Notes: generated from the letters alone by a model not told the origin. A stretch of DNA of 64,000 bases from Oculatella sp. LEGE 06141 (GCF_015207605.1 NZ_JADEWO010000037.1:1-64000), one strand, 5' to 3'. Shown: positions 48,216 through 57,013, counted from the first letter of the stretch. Numbers and translations are program-made.

Positions 48216-48618
48216 TGGTTTCCTTTAATTTGTAGGTTTAATGTATAGTGATTGACTGCAAAATAGTAAGAAATTAGAAAGCAAAGAACTTCATTCTCAG
48301 GAGGGAAATAACAGCTTCAGAGGTGGGTGAGGCGGCCAACGGGAGAGCAAGTATCTCTTGAGGCGTAGCATTGGCAGATAGCCCTGCAATTGATCCAGCC
48401 GTTAGATCCAGCCGTTTTGCCTGTAGCTTGTTCCCGCAGAGTAGGCCATGCTCCTTTAGGGTGTCGGGCTATCCATTGGACATCTAGCCATCCTGTTAGA
48501 CGGCTGAGCCACAGCTTGAAATTCCGGCCTGTTGTTTTGTATTCTGTATACATAAGCTGTATGGTAGACAGCACAGAGCAATAATCCCAGCCGCACTCTA
48601 GTTCAAGGAGCGTCAGCT
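48216..48618. other. Divergent region between DUF2267 and GntR genes
   Basis: No gene is supported; open frames here lack ribosome sites. It should hold both promoters. A TGTATACA palindrome at 48545 could be an operator of the GntR protein. Confidence 0.45.
48545..48552. promoter_or_regulatory. Palindrome TGTATACA, possible GntR operator
   Basis: TGTATACA lies 67 nt before the GntR start. Several FCD-type GntR proteins bind T-rich palindromes centred on GTATAC; this match is short and could be chance. Confidence 0.4.
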
Positions 48619-49323
48619 TTGGTTTTATCAGACAAACACGTCCAGCGGAACAAATCGCTTCACGAACAAACCTACCAGGCTTTGCGCGACAGCATTTTGG
48701 CAGGGGAACTGGCTCCGGGCGATCGCTTAATTGAACTGCAACTGGCTGAACAGCTAAAAGTGAGCCGCACTCCCATTCGTGAGGCTATCCGGCAGCTTCA
48801 ACGAGAAGAGTTAGTCACCGCCGATGATATTGGTTGGCTACGAGTTACCACCCTGTCTAGCGTAGAAGCCGCTAACTTGTACGACTGCCGTATTGCCCTG
48901 GAAACGCTCTCTACCACGGGTGCCTGCGAGAACATTAGCCCCGCTCAATTAAAAAAACTGAAAGACTACGTTACCAAAGCCGAGAAACTCAGCAAACGCA
49001 AGCTGACCAAACAGGTTAGCCAGGAGCTTTTAGAGGTCGATTATCAATTTCATTGTTTAATTGCCCAAAGCTCTGGCAACCGCTGCCTGGTTTCGCTCCT
49101 GGATCAGGTTTTTGGCAAAATGGCGCTGCTGCGGGCACAAACGACTCAACATAATCCCAACGTGTTAGATGTTCGAGTAGAGCATCAGCAAATCTATGAA
49201 GCGATCGCACATCGGGATGCACGAGCTGCCACTCAGGAAATACAGCACCATCTCAGCGCCAGCAAGGCCAGAGTTTTGCAAGAGTTAGAGAGCCTGAAAC
49301 ACCACGCCGAAGCGTTGCCATAA
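48619..49323 (+). CDS. GntR-family regulator with FCD domain
   Basis: The 234-residue protein has an N-terminal winged helix (QTYQALRDSILAGELAPGDR, LAEQLKVSRTPIREAIRQL) and a C-terminal helical FCD domain (YDCRIALETLSTTGACEN, DYQFHCLIAQSSGNR, EHQQIYEAIAHRDARAA). The Asp and His residues of the FCD metal site are present. FCD-type GntR proteins usually repress genes for organic-acid or sugar catabolism. TTG 48619 is favoured by AAGGAG nine bases upstream. No target gene adjoins it. Confidence 0.9.
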   Translation: MVLSDKHVQRNKSLHEQTYQALRDSILAGELAPGDRLIELQLAEQLKVSRTPIREAIRQLQREELVTADDIGWLRVTTLSSVEAANLYDCRIALETLSTTGACENISPAQLKKLKDYVTKAEKLSKRKLTKQVSQELLEVDYQFHCLIAQSSGNRCLVSLLDQVFGKMALLRAQTTQHNPNVLDVRVEHQQIYEAIAHRDARAATQEIQHHLSASKARVLQELESLKHHAEALP

Positions 49324-49359
49324 CTCCCACATGCATCGGTTGAAGAGGGTTTGATGCAT

Positions 49360-49629
49360 TTATTCCTCTTGCTGTTTCTGCTGTTGGTCGTGTAGTTCTT
49401 TGAGCGAGCGGTGAATCAAACGACACGGCCACGAAAAAGCGCCGCAGATGGTTACTGTTGCGATCGCGGTGAAAACATGCCACTGGCTCAACTGTGAGTC
49501 AGCACCTGGCTCGCCTTCATCCTTGGCTAGCTCTGGTGCAGAACGAAAAAGCTGATTGGCTGTGTTCACCCCTTCGATTACGGCTCCAGCTAAATAAGCA
49601 ACGAAGGCAATGAGCAACCAATTATTCAT
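49360..49629 (-). CDS. Small membrane protein
   Basis: The 89-residue protein has two hydrophobic helices (WLLIAFVAYLAGAVIEGV and VFTAIATVTICGAFSW), a polar loop between, and a charged C-terminus with EEs and Gln runs. TTAGGA precedes ATG 49629. No family is recognised. It forms a minus-strand pair with the next small gene. Confidence 0.65.
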   Translation of the reverse strand: MNNWLLIAFVAYLAGAVIEGVNTANQLFRSAPELAKDEGEPGADSQLSQWHVFTAIATVTICGAFSWPCRLIHRSLKELHDQQQKQQEE

Positions 49630-49691
49630 GTTTTCCTAATACGACCATCCAGAGGAAGGCTTCGTGAAAATGCTTGAATGAGAGCCTAATA

Positions 49692-49925
49692 TTAATAGCT
49701 ATCCGTCCGTACAGACTCTCTGGCTTCAGCGGTGTCGCGGATGAGAGGCAGCCTGGATTGAATGTAGGTATTCAGTGTGTTGGTATCCTGCGCGTCGATC
49801 GGTTGTCTGGCTTCAAACTGCTTGAGCAGCAGTTGCACCAGATCCGAGTCGTTCACCTGTAACAAGGTGTTGACTTGAATGGATTCGATTACAGCCCAGA
49901 ACTGCCGCATCATGTTGGGAGTCAT
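49692..49925 (-). CDS. Small conserved-looking protein, 77 residues
   Basis: A compact helical protein beginning MTPNMMRQFWAVIESIQVNT, with LVQLLLKQFEARQPID and YIQSRLPLIRDTAEAR. I believe similar short proteins are common in cyanobacteria, function unknown. A CAGGA sits before ATG 49925. It lies about 60 nt upstream of the small membrane protein and may share its transcript. Confidence 0.78.
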   Translation of the reverse strand: MTPNMMRQFWAVIESIQVNTLLQVNDSDLVQLLLKQFEARQPIDAQDTNTLNTYIQSRLPLIRDTAEARESVRTDSY

Positions 49926-50080
49926 CTGAAATCCTGAATGTTTAACACTTTCTTTATACTCGCATGGATTCTTCTATTGCGCGAGCTTTCTACTCCTTTG
50001 GAAGTAATGTGATTTGAGCAGGAGAAGTAACCTTTTGCTGCCGATAACTTGAAGCATTTGGGGGCAAATTCGGCCACAAC

Positions 50081-50110
50081 GGAAAAAGCGAACCGCAGTC
50101 CGCTTTTTCG
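50081..50110 (-). terminator. Intrinsic terminator of the desaturase gene
   Basis: AAAAAGCG (50083-50090) and CGCTTTTT (50101-50108) pair around a ten-base loop; read on the minus strand, CGCTTTTTCC ends the hairpin 30 nt after the desaturase stop. Confidence 0.8.
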
Positions 50111-50140
50111 TGGGGATGTTTTTTGAGTTGAAACCGAGGC

Positions 50141-50998
50141 TTAAACCTCAGCCAGGGCATCCGCTGGCGGACGAACAATCCGCTTTGCCAGACCCAGCCG
50201 TTCCAACCCCCTGATTGCCCACCAGGTCATATCCAACTCCCACCATTTCCAACCCGCTTTTGCCACATTGGGATAGGCGTGGTGGTTGTTGTGCCAGCCT
50301 TCACCGTAGGTTAGCAGAGCCGCCCACCAGAGATTACGCGAGCCGTCTTCAACCTCAAAGCGGCGATCGCCCATCATATGCGTTGCCGAATTGATCAACC
50401 AGGTGGTGTGCCATAAAATCACCGCTCGCAAAAACACACCGTAAATGACAAATGACCAGCCGCCAACGGCATAGAGCAGCAAGCCAACCGGAATTTGCAG
50501 CAACAAGAAGTTGCGATCGAGCCATTTATAGTACGGATTACGCGCCAGATCGGGAGCATACTTTTGGTACGTCTCCCGCTCAAAGAACTCAGCCCGTGGG
50601 TAGAAAATCCACAGCATATGGCTCCACCAGAAGCCTCGGCTAGCCGCATAGGGATCTTTTTCCGCATCTTCTGTGTGCAAGTGGTGCTGGCGATGACCCG
50701 CCACCCAGAAGGTTGGGCCACCCTGCATCGCCAACGCGCCAATGGTCGTTAAGATATATTCCATCCATTTTGGTACCTGGAAACTGCGGTGAGTTAACAG
50801 GCGATGGTAGCCCAAACAAATCCCAATGCTGCCAAACAGCCAGTGAAGCACAATCATCGCTCCCAGGGCAGACCACGAGAAAAACCAGGGAGCCAGCAAT
50901 GCCAGTAGGTGAATCGTTCCGAAAAAGGCAACATTAACCCAGCTTAATTTCAGTGAGCTTAGGGATGTATGAGCCATTCTTGTCGAATTTGCAGTCAT
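50141..50998 (-). CDS. desC: Acyl-lipid delta-9 type fatty acid desaturase
   Basis: ATG 50998, with AAGGAAA before it, gives 285 residues; the longer frame would run into the divergent gene's promoter. The three His boxes of membrane desaturases are present: HRLLTH, HRQHH and HNNHH. Hydrophobic segments are near residues 20-60 and 155-200. Conserved GPTFWVAGHRQHHLHTED and TYGEGWHNNHHAYP match DesC, which puts the first double bond into membrane fatty acids. It is divergent from the TetR gene, with two palindromes between them, so TetR control is likely. Confidence 0.93.
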   Translation of the reverse strand: MTANSTRMAHTSLSSLKLSWVNVAFFGTIHLLALLAPWFFSWSALGAMIVLHWLFGSIGICLGYHRLLTHRSFQVPKWMEYILTTIGALAMQGGPTFWVAGHRQHHLHTEDAEKDPYAASRGFWWSHMLWIFYPRAEFFERETYQKYAPDLARNPYYKWLDRNFLLLQIPVGLLLYAVGGWSFVIYGVFLRAVILWHTTWLINSATHMMGDRRFEVEDGSRNLWWAALLTYGEGWHNNHHAYPNVAKAGWKWWELDMTWWAIRGLERLGLAKRIVRPPADALAEV

Positions 50999-51125
50999 AA
51001 ACTTTCCTTGTTTCAAGCCTTGCATCTGTCGTGGTGCCTGATTCAGAACGAGGTTGCACTTCCCTGTTAACTGGCCTGGGTTGCGCTCGATCGATTCCTG
51101 GACTGTCGCTACACTAAAATAAAGA

Positions 51126-51142
51126 TGCAAGTAACGCTTACA
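51126..51142. promoter_or_regulatory. Operator-like palindrome 1 (desC/TetR region)
   Basis: TGCAAGTAACGCTTACA has imperfect inverted arms (five of eight positions) and the same length and spacing as palindrome 2. Confidence 0.6.
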
Positions 51143-51171
51143 TTTATACGGTAGCAACTTTGCTGTTAACC

Positions 51172-51188
51172 TGCAAGTGTCACTTGCA
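51172..51188. promoter_or_regulatory. Operator-like palindrome 2 (desC/TetR region)
   Basis: TGCAAGTGTCACTTGCA has perfect 8-bp arms around a single T and ends 8 nt before the TetR start. Its centre is 46 bp from that of palindrome 1. Confidence 0.7.
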
Positions 51189-51196
51189 ATTCTCCT

Positions 51197-52486
51197 ATGG
51201 CTGCTCAACGCAAATCCACCCGACAACGATTAGTCCAGGCAGCGCTTCAGTTGTTTGCGGCTCAAGGCGTTACTGAAACGACCACCAAACAGATCGCAGA
51301 ACTGGCTGATGTGAACGAAGTTACATTGTTTCGTCACTTTGGCAGTAAGCATGGGTTGCTGTTGGCGGTCATTGAAGAAGCCGAGGTGTTTACACAGCTT
51401 GGAGAAGCTCTGGGTCAGCGAGCAGACGATCTACACAGCCTGCCGCAGGCGTTGCAAGTGTATGCAGAGGGACATTTACAGGCGATCGAGCAGATTCCAG
51501 AATTTGTGCGATCGCTGGTCGGCGAAGCCGGACACTATCCAACCGAAAATCGGCAGGCGATCGGACGAGGGCTAAGCCAGATTCATCGCTATACGGCTCA
51601 GTATTTAGCGACGGTGTTGTCCCACAACCAGATGAATGCCTCGGAAGACACGGCGTTACTGATGCCGCTGTCTGCTGCAACGTTAGCAAGTTTAATGAAT
51701 GCCTTGCTGCTGGGATATGCCGTGATTGAGTTCACAACGGAATTTCATGAACTCTGGCCCGACCGGGAAGCCTTTATTGCCGATTTGGTTAGCTTGTTTC
51801 TGGGCGCGGCGACGGGGCGAGCCGGGGCGATCGCGCCAACAGGCCGTTTGGCTCAGTTTGTCCCAAGCCAAACTGGTTCTAGGGGCGAGATTTTAGATTT
51901 ACCCGCTCCGCTAGTCCGGGAGATTTTGCAAACGGCTCGCAAGTCTGGCTCCCAGGATTATGCGCTGGCCTATGTTTTGTTTGGTGCGGGTTTGAGTCCG
52001 GCTGAAATGGCTCGTATGCAGCGATCGCATTCCATCAGCGACGACCAGCAACATCTGCTGCACGTCGTTCAAGGGGCAACCCGTCAGGTTCCGCTCAACC
52101 AGTGGATTATGGGTCATCGTTATGGGTCTTACACCAAAAACCCTCTCACCCAATGGCTGCGCTCTCGGAAGGATGACCAGCCTGCGCTGTTCATTAATGA
52201 AGCGGGGCGATCGATGTCGGAAGTAGAAATTCGCTTACGCTGGCAGACCATAACGGCAGAGATCATTGCACCGTCCGGCCATCCTCCGCTAATTGAACAA
52301 GCTCAGCAAACCTGGTGTGTTGAGATGCTGATGCGGGGAATTAGTTTAGAGAGCTTGAGTATTCTCACGGGTTCCGCACCGGAACAACTGCAACCCTACG
52401 TCCGCCGAGCGCAAGAAAAAGCAGCATTAGAACAGGCGATCCGGCTTGATCAGCGTTCCAGTATTAAGAGTGATGCTTCCAGTTGA
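51197..52486 (+). CDS. TetR-family regulator with recombinase-like C-terminal domain
   Basis: The first 200 residues form a normal TetR protein: QRLVQAALQLFAAQGVTETT, TKQIAELADVNEVTLFRHFG, then a helical ligand-binding domain. The last 200 look like a tyrosine-recombinase catalytic domain read through substitutions: LAYVLFGAGLSPAEMARMQR (compare GLRxSEL), RQVPLNQWI, LFINEAGRSMSEVEIRLRW, QTWCVEMLMRGISLESLSIL and PYVRRAQEK. The catalytic Arg and His positions appear lost, although a Tyr remains, so it should be inactive and serve only for binding. The fusion is divergent from desC. ATG 51197. Confidence 0.8.
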   Translation: MAAQRKSTRQRLVQAALQLFAAQGVTETTTKQIAELADVNEVTLFRHFGSKHGLLLAVIEEAEVFTQLGEALGQRADDLHSLPQALQVYAEGHLQAIEQIPEFVRSLVGEAGHYPTENRQAIGRGLSQIHRYTAQYLATVLSHNQMNASEDTALLMPLSAATLASLMNALLLGYAVIEFTTEFHELWPDREAFIADLVSLFLGAATGRAGAIAPTGRLAQFVPSQTGSRGEILDLPAPLVREILQTARKSGSQDYALAYVLFGAGLSPAEMARMQRSHSISDDQQHLLHVVQGATRQVPLNQWIMGHRYGSYTKNPLTQWLRSRKDDQPALFINEAGRSMSEVEIRLRWQTITAEIIAPSGHPPLIEQAQQTWCVEMLMRGISLESLSILTGSAPEQLQPYVRRAQEKAALEQAIRLDQRSSIKSDASS

Positions 52487-52502
52487 TACAGCAGTTCTCA
52501 AG

Positions 52503-52572
52503 TGAGTAAGCTACAGTCTCGCTAAGATGGGTTTGGGTTTTGGGGTTTGGTGAATGAAAATGAAAATGGCTG
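52503..52572 (+). repeat. Intergenic repeat R2, copy 1
   Basis: GAGTAAGCTACAGTCTCGC, AAGATGGG, a TTGGGGTTTGG stretch and AATGAAAATGGCTG recur in the same order at 55872-55948. Confidence 0.8.
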
Positions 52573-52851
52573 CTGCATGGAAGCATGAAGTGTTGGCGGT
52601 CATGGTTTGGATCGCTCTCAGACTCGCCTCCACTATAGGGATTTTGAAGCTTCAGATGTTCCCTGGACTTGAGGGTTGGGAGGCTGGTTTAGCCTGCGAT
52701 TCAGCCACGCCGAACGTTTGATGATGAGAGATGAGTGCGGTAGGGGAACTGGAGAGGGGTGATGCTGAACCCTGGGAATGTGTCAACCCAATTCTGAGTA
52801 TGCACAGCATTGGTTGGATTGGCTCAAGCTATTCAGTCAAATCCCCAACCG
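52573..52851. other. Intergenic region after the TetR fusion
   Basis: No gene is supported between repeat R2 and the SpoIID stop; the open frames present overlap the SpoIID gene on the other strand. Confidence 0.4.
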
Positions 52852-53919
52852 CTAATCCATGTCTTGTTCGATGCGGCCTACCTCAGTTCCAGGGTAATAG
52901 TTGCTCAAAATTTGCTGATAGGTATAGCCCTGGTTTGCCAGGTTGAGCGCGCCGAGTTGGCTCATTCCTCGCCCTTGAAAGACTTCCATCACAATGTCAT
53001 CTGATGCGGCATATAACGACTCCACAACACCCCCCCGATGGCTAACAAATTCGCCTGAGGTGGCATCAACCGCCTGCCGAATGGTGTCTGCTTCACGAGC
53101 GATACCGCTGTACACCTGATAACGCTGTGTTGCACCCAGATCGAAGGCCGGATGAACAGGCTTAAAGTGGTACGTTAATGCATAGGAGCGGGCGGCGATC
53201 GCCTGTGCTTTTAGCGCTTCCATATTCCAGTTTGGGGAAACTTCACTGCCCACCACACTGTAGAGATAACTTCGCATATTGACAATATTGATGCCCCACA
53301 AATTGCCAGAGTCGGCCACCAGTGCCAGCCGTCCTCGGTAACCGCGATCGCCCAAATAAAAGAGTCCACTCGGTGACGGATCAATGATCACGATTTTGGG
53401 CAACCGAGATGAGTTTAACTGAATTGCATCACCAACGGGTTGTGCTGTATAGGTTGATCCGGCTTCCAGGGTCTGTAGTTGCTTTCCGGTATTATCAAAT
53501 ACAACTGCTTGCATGGATGTGCGAATAGCAAGGGACGAAACGCCTTCTGAGATCGCAACCCGCATATCTATCAGCGAGTCAATGGATGGACGAGATGCAA
53601 GAAAGGCTTCTATGTTTTGGCGGTTCATAGCGTCTTGCTCAGGTGTCAAAGCGGGCGGTGCGGTTGGCGTAGGAGAAGATGTGGGCGAGGGTGATGGCGC
53701 TGTTGCTGGGGAAGGGGGTGTGGCTGGAGAGGGTGCGATCGGTGGTGCAACGGTGGTGGATGGTGCTGGGATAGGAGAATCGATCGACGCATCGCTTGGT
53801 GTTGGGCGATCGGAGAGCAGCACTACACCTAACGGAACGCCCAAACCAATACCCAACACCGGGAGTAATAGCCAGCGGTAAGGGGTTAACCATTTGAGGA
53901 GTTGCTGTCTTGTCATCAT
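52852..53919 (-). CDS. SpoIID/LytB domain-containing protein
   Basis: A membrane anchor or signal segment (WLLLPVLGIGLGVPLGVVLL) is followed by a long Pro/Ser/Thr-rich linker (about residues 38-90) and a SpoIID domain of about 240 residues. The domain shows LWGINIVNMRSYLYSVVGSE, ALKAQAIAARSYALTYHFK, YQVYSGIAREADTIRQAVDA and GRGMSQLGALNLANQGYTY. SpoIID proteins cleave or remodel peptidoglycan glycan strands from outside the membrane, and cyanobacterial members often accompany cell division or envelope work. ATGATG start at 53919. It stands alone, its function inferred from the family. Confidence 0.9.
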   Translation of the reverse strand: MMTRQQLLKWLTPYRWLLLPVLGIGLGVPLGVVLLSDRPTPSDASIDSPIPAPSTTVAPPIAPSPATPPSPATAPSPSPTSSPTPTAPPALTPEQDAMNRQNIEAFLASRPSIDSLIDMRVAISEGVSSLAIRTSMQAVVFDNTGKQLQTLEAGSTYTAQPVGDAIQLNSSRLPKIVIIDPSPSGLFYLGDRGYRGRLALVADSGNLWGINIVNMRSYLYSVVGSEVSPNWNMEALKAQAIAARSYALTYHFKPVHPAFDLGATQRYQVYSGIAREADTIRQAVDATSGEFVSHRGGVVESLYAASDDIVMEVFQGRGMSQLGALNLANQGYTYQQILSNYYPGTEVGRIEQDMD

Positions 53920-54327
53920 CCTTTAAGCATAGACACCATCTACTAAGCTCAACCTGATAGGTCGATCTCTATGCTAAATCTAGCAGGGCAACTGAGAATT
54001 GCACCATAGAACCCATTCAACCTCGGTACTCCTTGTGCTTAGTTACAGGGTTCATTGTTGATATCAATATCAATCTGGCTAAAGCCATGTTGATTTGAGA
54101 GTTCCTTTACCTATGGTTGTATCTGCAACGCGGTTCGCTACAAATGGTTAGCAGAAACCCGCTGCTGCGAGAAATTGTCATTGTCGAGAGGGTCGCAAAC
54201 AACGGTGACGAGCTAAGAGGTTACTTTGAACGTATCAATTCTAGATGATGTCCATTTGTGACGAATGACAACACAACGGTGTTCACATCCTGCCGCAAGG
54301 GTACGGTGCAAAATGTCCTTACGAGAT
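53920..54327. other. Intergenic region, SpoIID to VOC gene
   Basis: No gene is seen. A GATATCAATATCAATC stretch near 54060 is AT-rich and could be part of a promoter, but there is no clear site. Confidence 0.4.
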
Positions 54328-54717
54328 TCATGCTGGCTCGGTCATCCACTGCACTAGTTGAAGTACAACACCATTTGGATCGGTAACTTGAAAGAATCGT
54401 TCTCCCCAGGGTTCTGTGGCGATCGCTGTCGTAATCGCTACACCTTCGGCTTGCAATCGGGTGTATTCACGCTCAATATCATCTACCACAAAGGCAATTA
54501 GCAGACCATCCGCTCGATGTCCGCGCATGTGAGTTGGCTTGAAGCTTTCCAGGTTGGTCTGGAGGAAGATCAAGTTGAACCCAGCGTCCTGTCGAGAGAG
54601 CGAGATAAAGCCGTCGGCTGACATCTCTTCGCTGAAGCCAAAGTGTTGCTTAATGAATGTAGCCGATGCTGTGACATCATCGACATTCAGTGAAATCGCT
54701 GAAGCAGTAATCTGCAT
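54328..54717 (-). CDS. VOC family protein (glyoxalase/bleomycin-resistance fold)
   Basis: The 129-residue protein shows two beta-alpha-beta-beta-beta halves: SLNVDDVTASATFIKQHFGF and AFVVDDIEREYTRLQAEGVA, ending FFQVTDPNGVVLQLVQW, which is typical. The late Glu metal ligand of true glyoxalases is replaced (QLVQW), so the reaction is open. Such proteins bind metal and small substrates or sequester drugs. It follows the AraC gene on the same strand, and this pairing is frequent, suggesting control by it. Confidence 0.88.
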   Translation of the reverse strand: MQITASAISLNVDDVTASATFIKQHFGFSEEMSADGFISLSRQDAGFNLIFLQTNLESFKPTHMRGHRADGLLIAFVVDDIEREYTRLQAEGVAITTAIATEPWGERFFQVTDPNGVVLQLVQWMTEPA

Positions 54718-54985
54718 AGATTGTCCTCAATGACACTCATTTCGTGATGAATCAGGCCGATCGACAGCGTTGCTAACGACAGAATGAATGGGGCGCTTAA
54801 ACGCCCACCGGAAGGGTAAGGCAATACCCCTACAAACTTCATGACATGCGTTCAGCGGCGTTGCTGAGTTACGGCATGAGTTCGCTCCCCCATCCTTCAT
54901 TCTGGGATCAGTGGGACAGTCAATTGGCGAATCAGGTCTTTCATTGTGATGCAACCCTGGTTCAAAGGATTGTAAAAAATTGACC
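54718..54985. other. Gap between AraC and VOC genes
   Basis: No gene is supported in 268 nt. The VOC promoter or a co-transcript leader is expected here. Confidence 0.35.
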
Positions 54986-55801
54986 TCAATCGGGCAGTGT
55001 AATGTGACAGGGATGGAAACTTCGCTGCACTAAGTATTCGGTGGGGGTGCAGTTGGCAAAAGCCCGAAAATCATGAATGAAGTGGGCTTGATCGAAGTAG
55101 CCGCAGGTAAACGCAATATCCAACCAATCGATTGGCTCTTTGTCGGTCAGCAATTGGAGGGCTTGCTGCAAGCGCTGAACCCGACAATACAATTTGGGAG
55201 TTAGACCTACCTGATCGCGGAAGAGCTGGTTGAAATGGCGAGTGCTGAATCCGGTTTGCTCGACCACCGATCCAACTTTAGGAATGGGCGATCGCTTGAA
55301 CTCGTGTAAGGCAAAATTAATGGCAGGATGATGTTTCGGTGGTTGCATCATCGTCAGCAGGAACTGTTCCAGCACCAGGAGACGAGTTGCCAGGGTTGAT
55401 GATTCCAATAAGCGATCGCGCAATTCTACCGCACGGCTCTGCCACAGTTCATCTAACGAGATGATTTGGTTGTGCAGCTCCCCAGCAGGCAGCATAAAGA
55501 AGGCAGCACTGCCACCGGGTTTGAAATGGACTCCTACAGCAGAAACCGTTTGATCATTACTGATAATGAACCCTTCGGAATGGACACCGCAGATCCTTGT
55601 ACCAGATGTATTGCCGCGCTTTGCCCGACTGTGCTGATCGAAAAGTGGTATCTTGTCTTCGCACAGGTTAATGACCAACTCCATTGAGCCAATTGGCAAC
55701 AGGCGCGATTGCGTCTTTGGCAGGTTCTTGCCTTCTCGAATCCACAAAAACTCTACAAATTGTGAGAGGGGCGATCGGGGTTGGTAAATCTGGTAAATCA
55801 T
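54986..55801 (-). CDS. AraC-family transcriptional regulator
   Basis: The C-terminal 100 residues form the double helix-turn-helix of AraC proteins: VVEQTGFSTRHFNQLFRDQV, GLTPKLYCRVQRLQQALQLL, DIAFTCGYFDQAHFIHDFRA and GCTP-like NCTPTEYL. The N-terminal 150 residues (LLPIGSMELVINLCED, GVHFKPGGSAAFF) match the DUF6597-type sensor often fused to it. It likely controls the VOC gene downstream. ATG 55801. Confidence 0.92.
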   Translation of the reverse strand: MIYQIYQPRSPLSQFVEFLWIREGKNLPKTQSRLLPIGSMELVINLCEDKIPLFDQHSRAKRGNTSGTRICGVHSEGFIISNDQTVSAVGVHFKPGGSAAFFMLPAGELHNQIISLDELWQSRAVELRDRLLESSTLATRLLVLEQFLLTMMQPPKHHPAINFALHEFKRSPIPKVGSVVEQTGFSTRHFNQLFRDQVGLTPKLYCRVQRLQQALQLLTDKEPIDWLDIAFTCGYFDQAHFIHDFRAFANCTPTEYLVQRSFHPCHITLPD

Positions 55802-55871
55802 AGGATTTTGAGCAGATCTTAGTGGTGCAGAAAAGCACTAAAAGGCTTGCTATAGGGTGAGTCTTTCAATC

Positions 55872-55948
55872 GAGTAAGCCACAGTCTCGCCAAGATGGGT
55901 GTGGGGTATAGGGTTTGGGGTGTGGTGAATGGCAAATGAAAATGGCTG
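55872..55948 (+). repeat. Intergenic repeat R2, copy 2
   Basis: Direct copy of the sequence at 52503-52572, with small insertions in the G/T-rich part. Together the two copies bracket the SpoIID, VOC and AraC genes. Confidence 0.8.
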
Positions 55949-56150
55949 TAAATGAGACGACGATCGCTTCAATGGGGCATTTTATGAGACACCGAAGTTC
56001 TCCCACAGTAAGCAAACCTCATAGAACCCTTTGTATTGACAGATTCATCTTTGATGGGACAGCGTGAGGGATGGAAACGTCACTCATCATTGAGTAAAAG
56101 TTAGCAGAAGCCATAGTAGCCAAACGCTCACCGTAATGGGTGAGTCTCTG

Positions 56151-56355
56151 GTGTGGGGCTGAACCTTGAAGAGCCGGGAGGCGCGGCAAAGATCGACAGG
56201 GCGATGAACTCGGATGGGGGAGCTTGAAGTTTGTAGCCAGCCCTGAGCCTCAATTCTCCGGGGTTGAACGGGGCTAGACCTGTTTGAGGAAACGCTCCAT
56301 ACGAATCCGCATGTGGGTGTTGGGGGAAATGGAGGGGATAAACCCTCTGGCGATC
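56151..56355 (+). other. Possible 5' fragment of a group II intron
   Basis: A GTGTGGGGCTGAACC start, then GATGAACTCGGATG, GTTGAACGGGGCTAGACC, GGAAACGCTCCATACGAATC and CGCATGTGGGTG resemble from memory the domain I sequence of bacterial group II introns. No reverse transcriptase, and no domain V is seen, so any intron is truncated. It ends at the 3' edge of the M15 gene. Confidence 0.3.
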
Positions 56356-56359
56356 CGAT

Positions 56360-57013
56360 TTAGCGGGCTGGCAACTGCTCAATAAAGGTCTGGTAACATG
56401 GCTCATGCGAACCTGAATAATTGTCCATTCCCTCCTTTGTTAGGTATCCACTTTTGCCTGTATGTGGATGCTTAACATAGCTATAAATTATTTTTGGGAC
56501 ATCAGGATTCTCATACCACCTTATGTTACAGGCTGCATACTTTGGGAAGAAGGTCATCTCTGTGTAAGCGTCAATGTGGTCGTGAATCCACCATGCTAAA
56601 GCCGTCCAATCTTGAGTCTGTTCATAGTATGGAATAAATGAGGTGACAACAATACACGCTGTTGCGCCCATATACCCCTCTGAGTCTTTTTTGTCCCAAA
56701 TATGCCCTGCGTAGTTAGACTCGTTGCGGCTGCAATTGTACTGATTCTTATTCTCTGCACCTTTAGCATTCACTGAAGAAGAACGATAAGCCGAGCGAAC
56801 ACTGATGCGACCAAGAACATCCTGGATGGGTTCAAGCACCTTCTCGCACAAGTTCTTGCCTGCCGCGATCGCCAATTCAGGGTTATCAGGAATATTGGCA
56901 ATACCCTCAACTTGCGAAATTTCTGAATACAAAAACTCACGCATGAAAAAGCTTTTCGAGAGCTGAACTCGCCCTAACTCTTCCAAAGCTTTAACTGTTT
57001 GCGGTTTCTTCAT
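56360..57013 (-). CDS. M15-like peptidase family protein
   Basis: The 217-residue protein has FFMREFLYSEISQ near the N-terminus, ISVRSAYRSSSVN, then NYAGHIWDKKDSEGYMG with GATACIVV, and WWIHDHIDAY. The Arg-Ser-Tyr-Arg and His..Asp..His arrangement is that of zinc M15/hedgehog-type peptidases that act on peptidoglycan peptides. No signal peptide is present, so it may act inside the cell or after lysis. It has no conserved neighbour. It lies between an attC-like palindrome (5' side) and the possible intron fragment (3' side), and may be a mobile cassette gene. Confidence 0.75.
   Translation of the reverse strand: MKKPQTVKALEELGRVQLSKSFFMREFLYSEISQVEGIANIPDNPELAIAAGKNLCEKVLEPIQDVLGRISVRSAYRSSSVNAKGAENKNQYNCSRNESNYAGHIWDKKDSEGYMGATACIVVTSFIPYYEQTQDWTALAWWIHDHIDAYTEMTFFPKYAACNIRWYENPDVPKIIYSYVKHPHTGKSGYLTKEGMDNYSGSHEPCYQTFIEQLPAR

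Noticed and set aside
48317-48574. Minus-strand frame of 85 codons before the GntR gene
   Set aside because: No ribosome site, Trp- and Cys-rich irregular composition, and it overlaps the promoter region and the TGTATACA palindrome.
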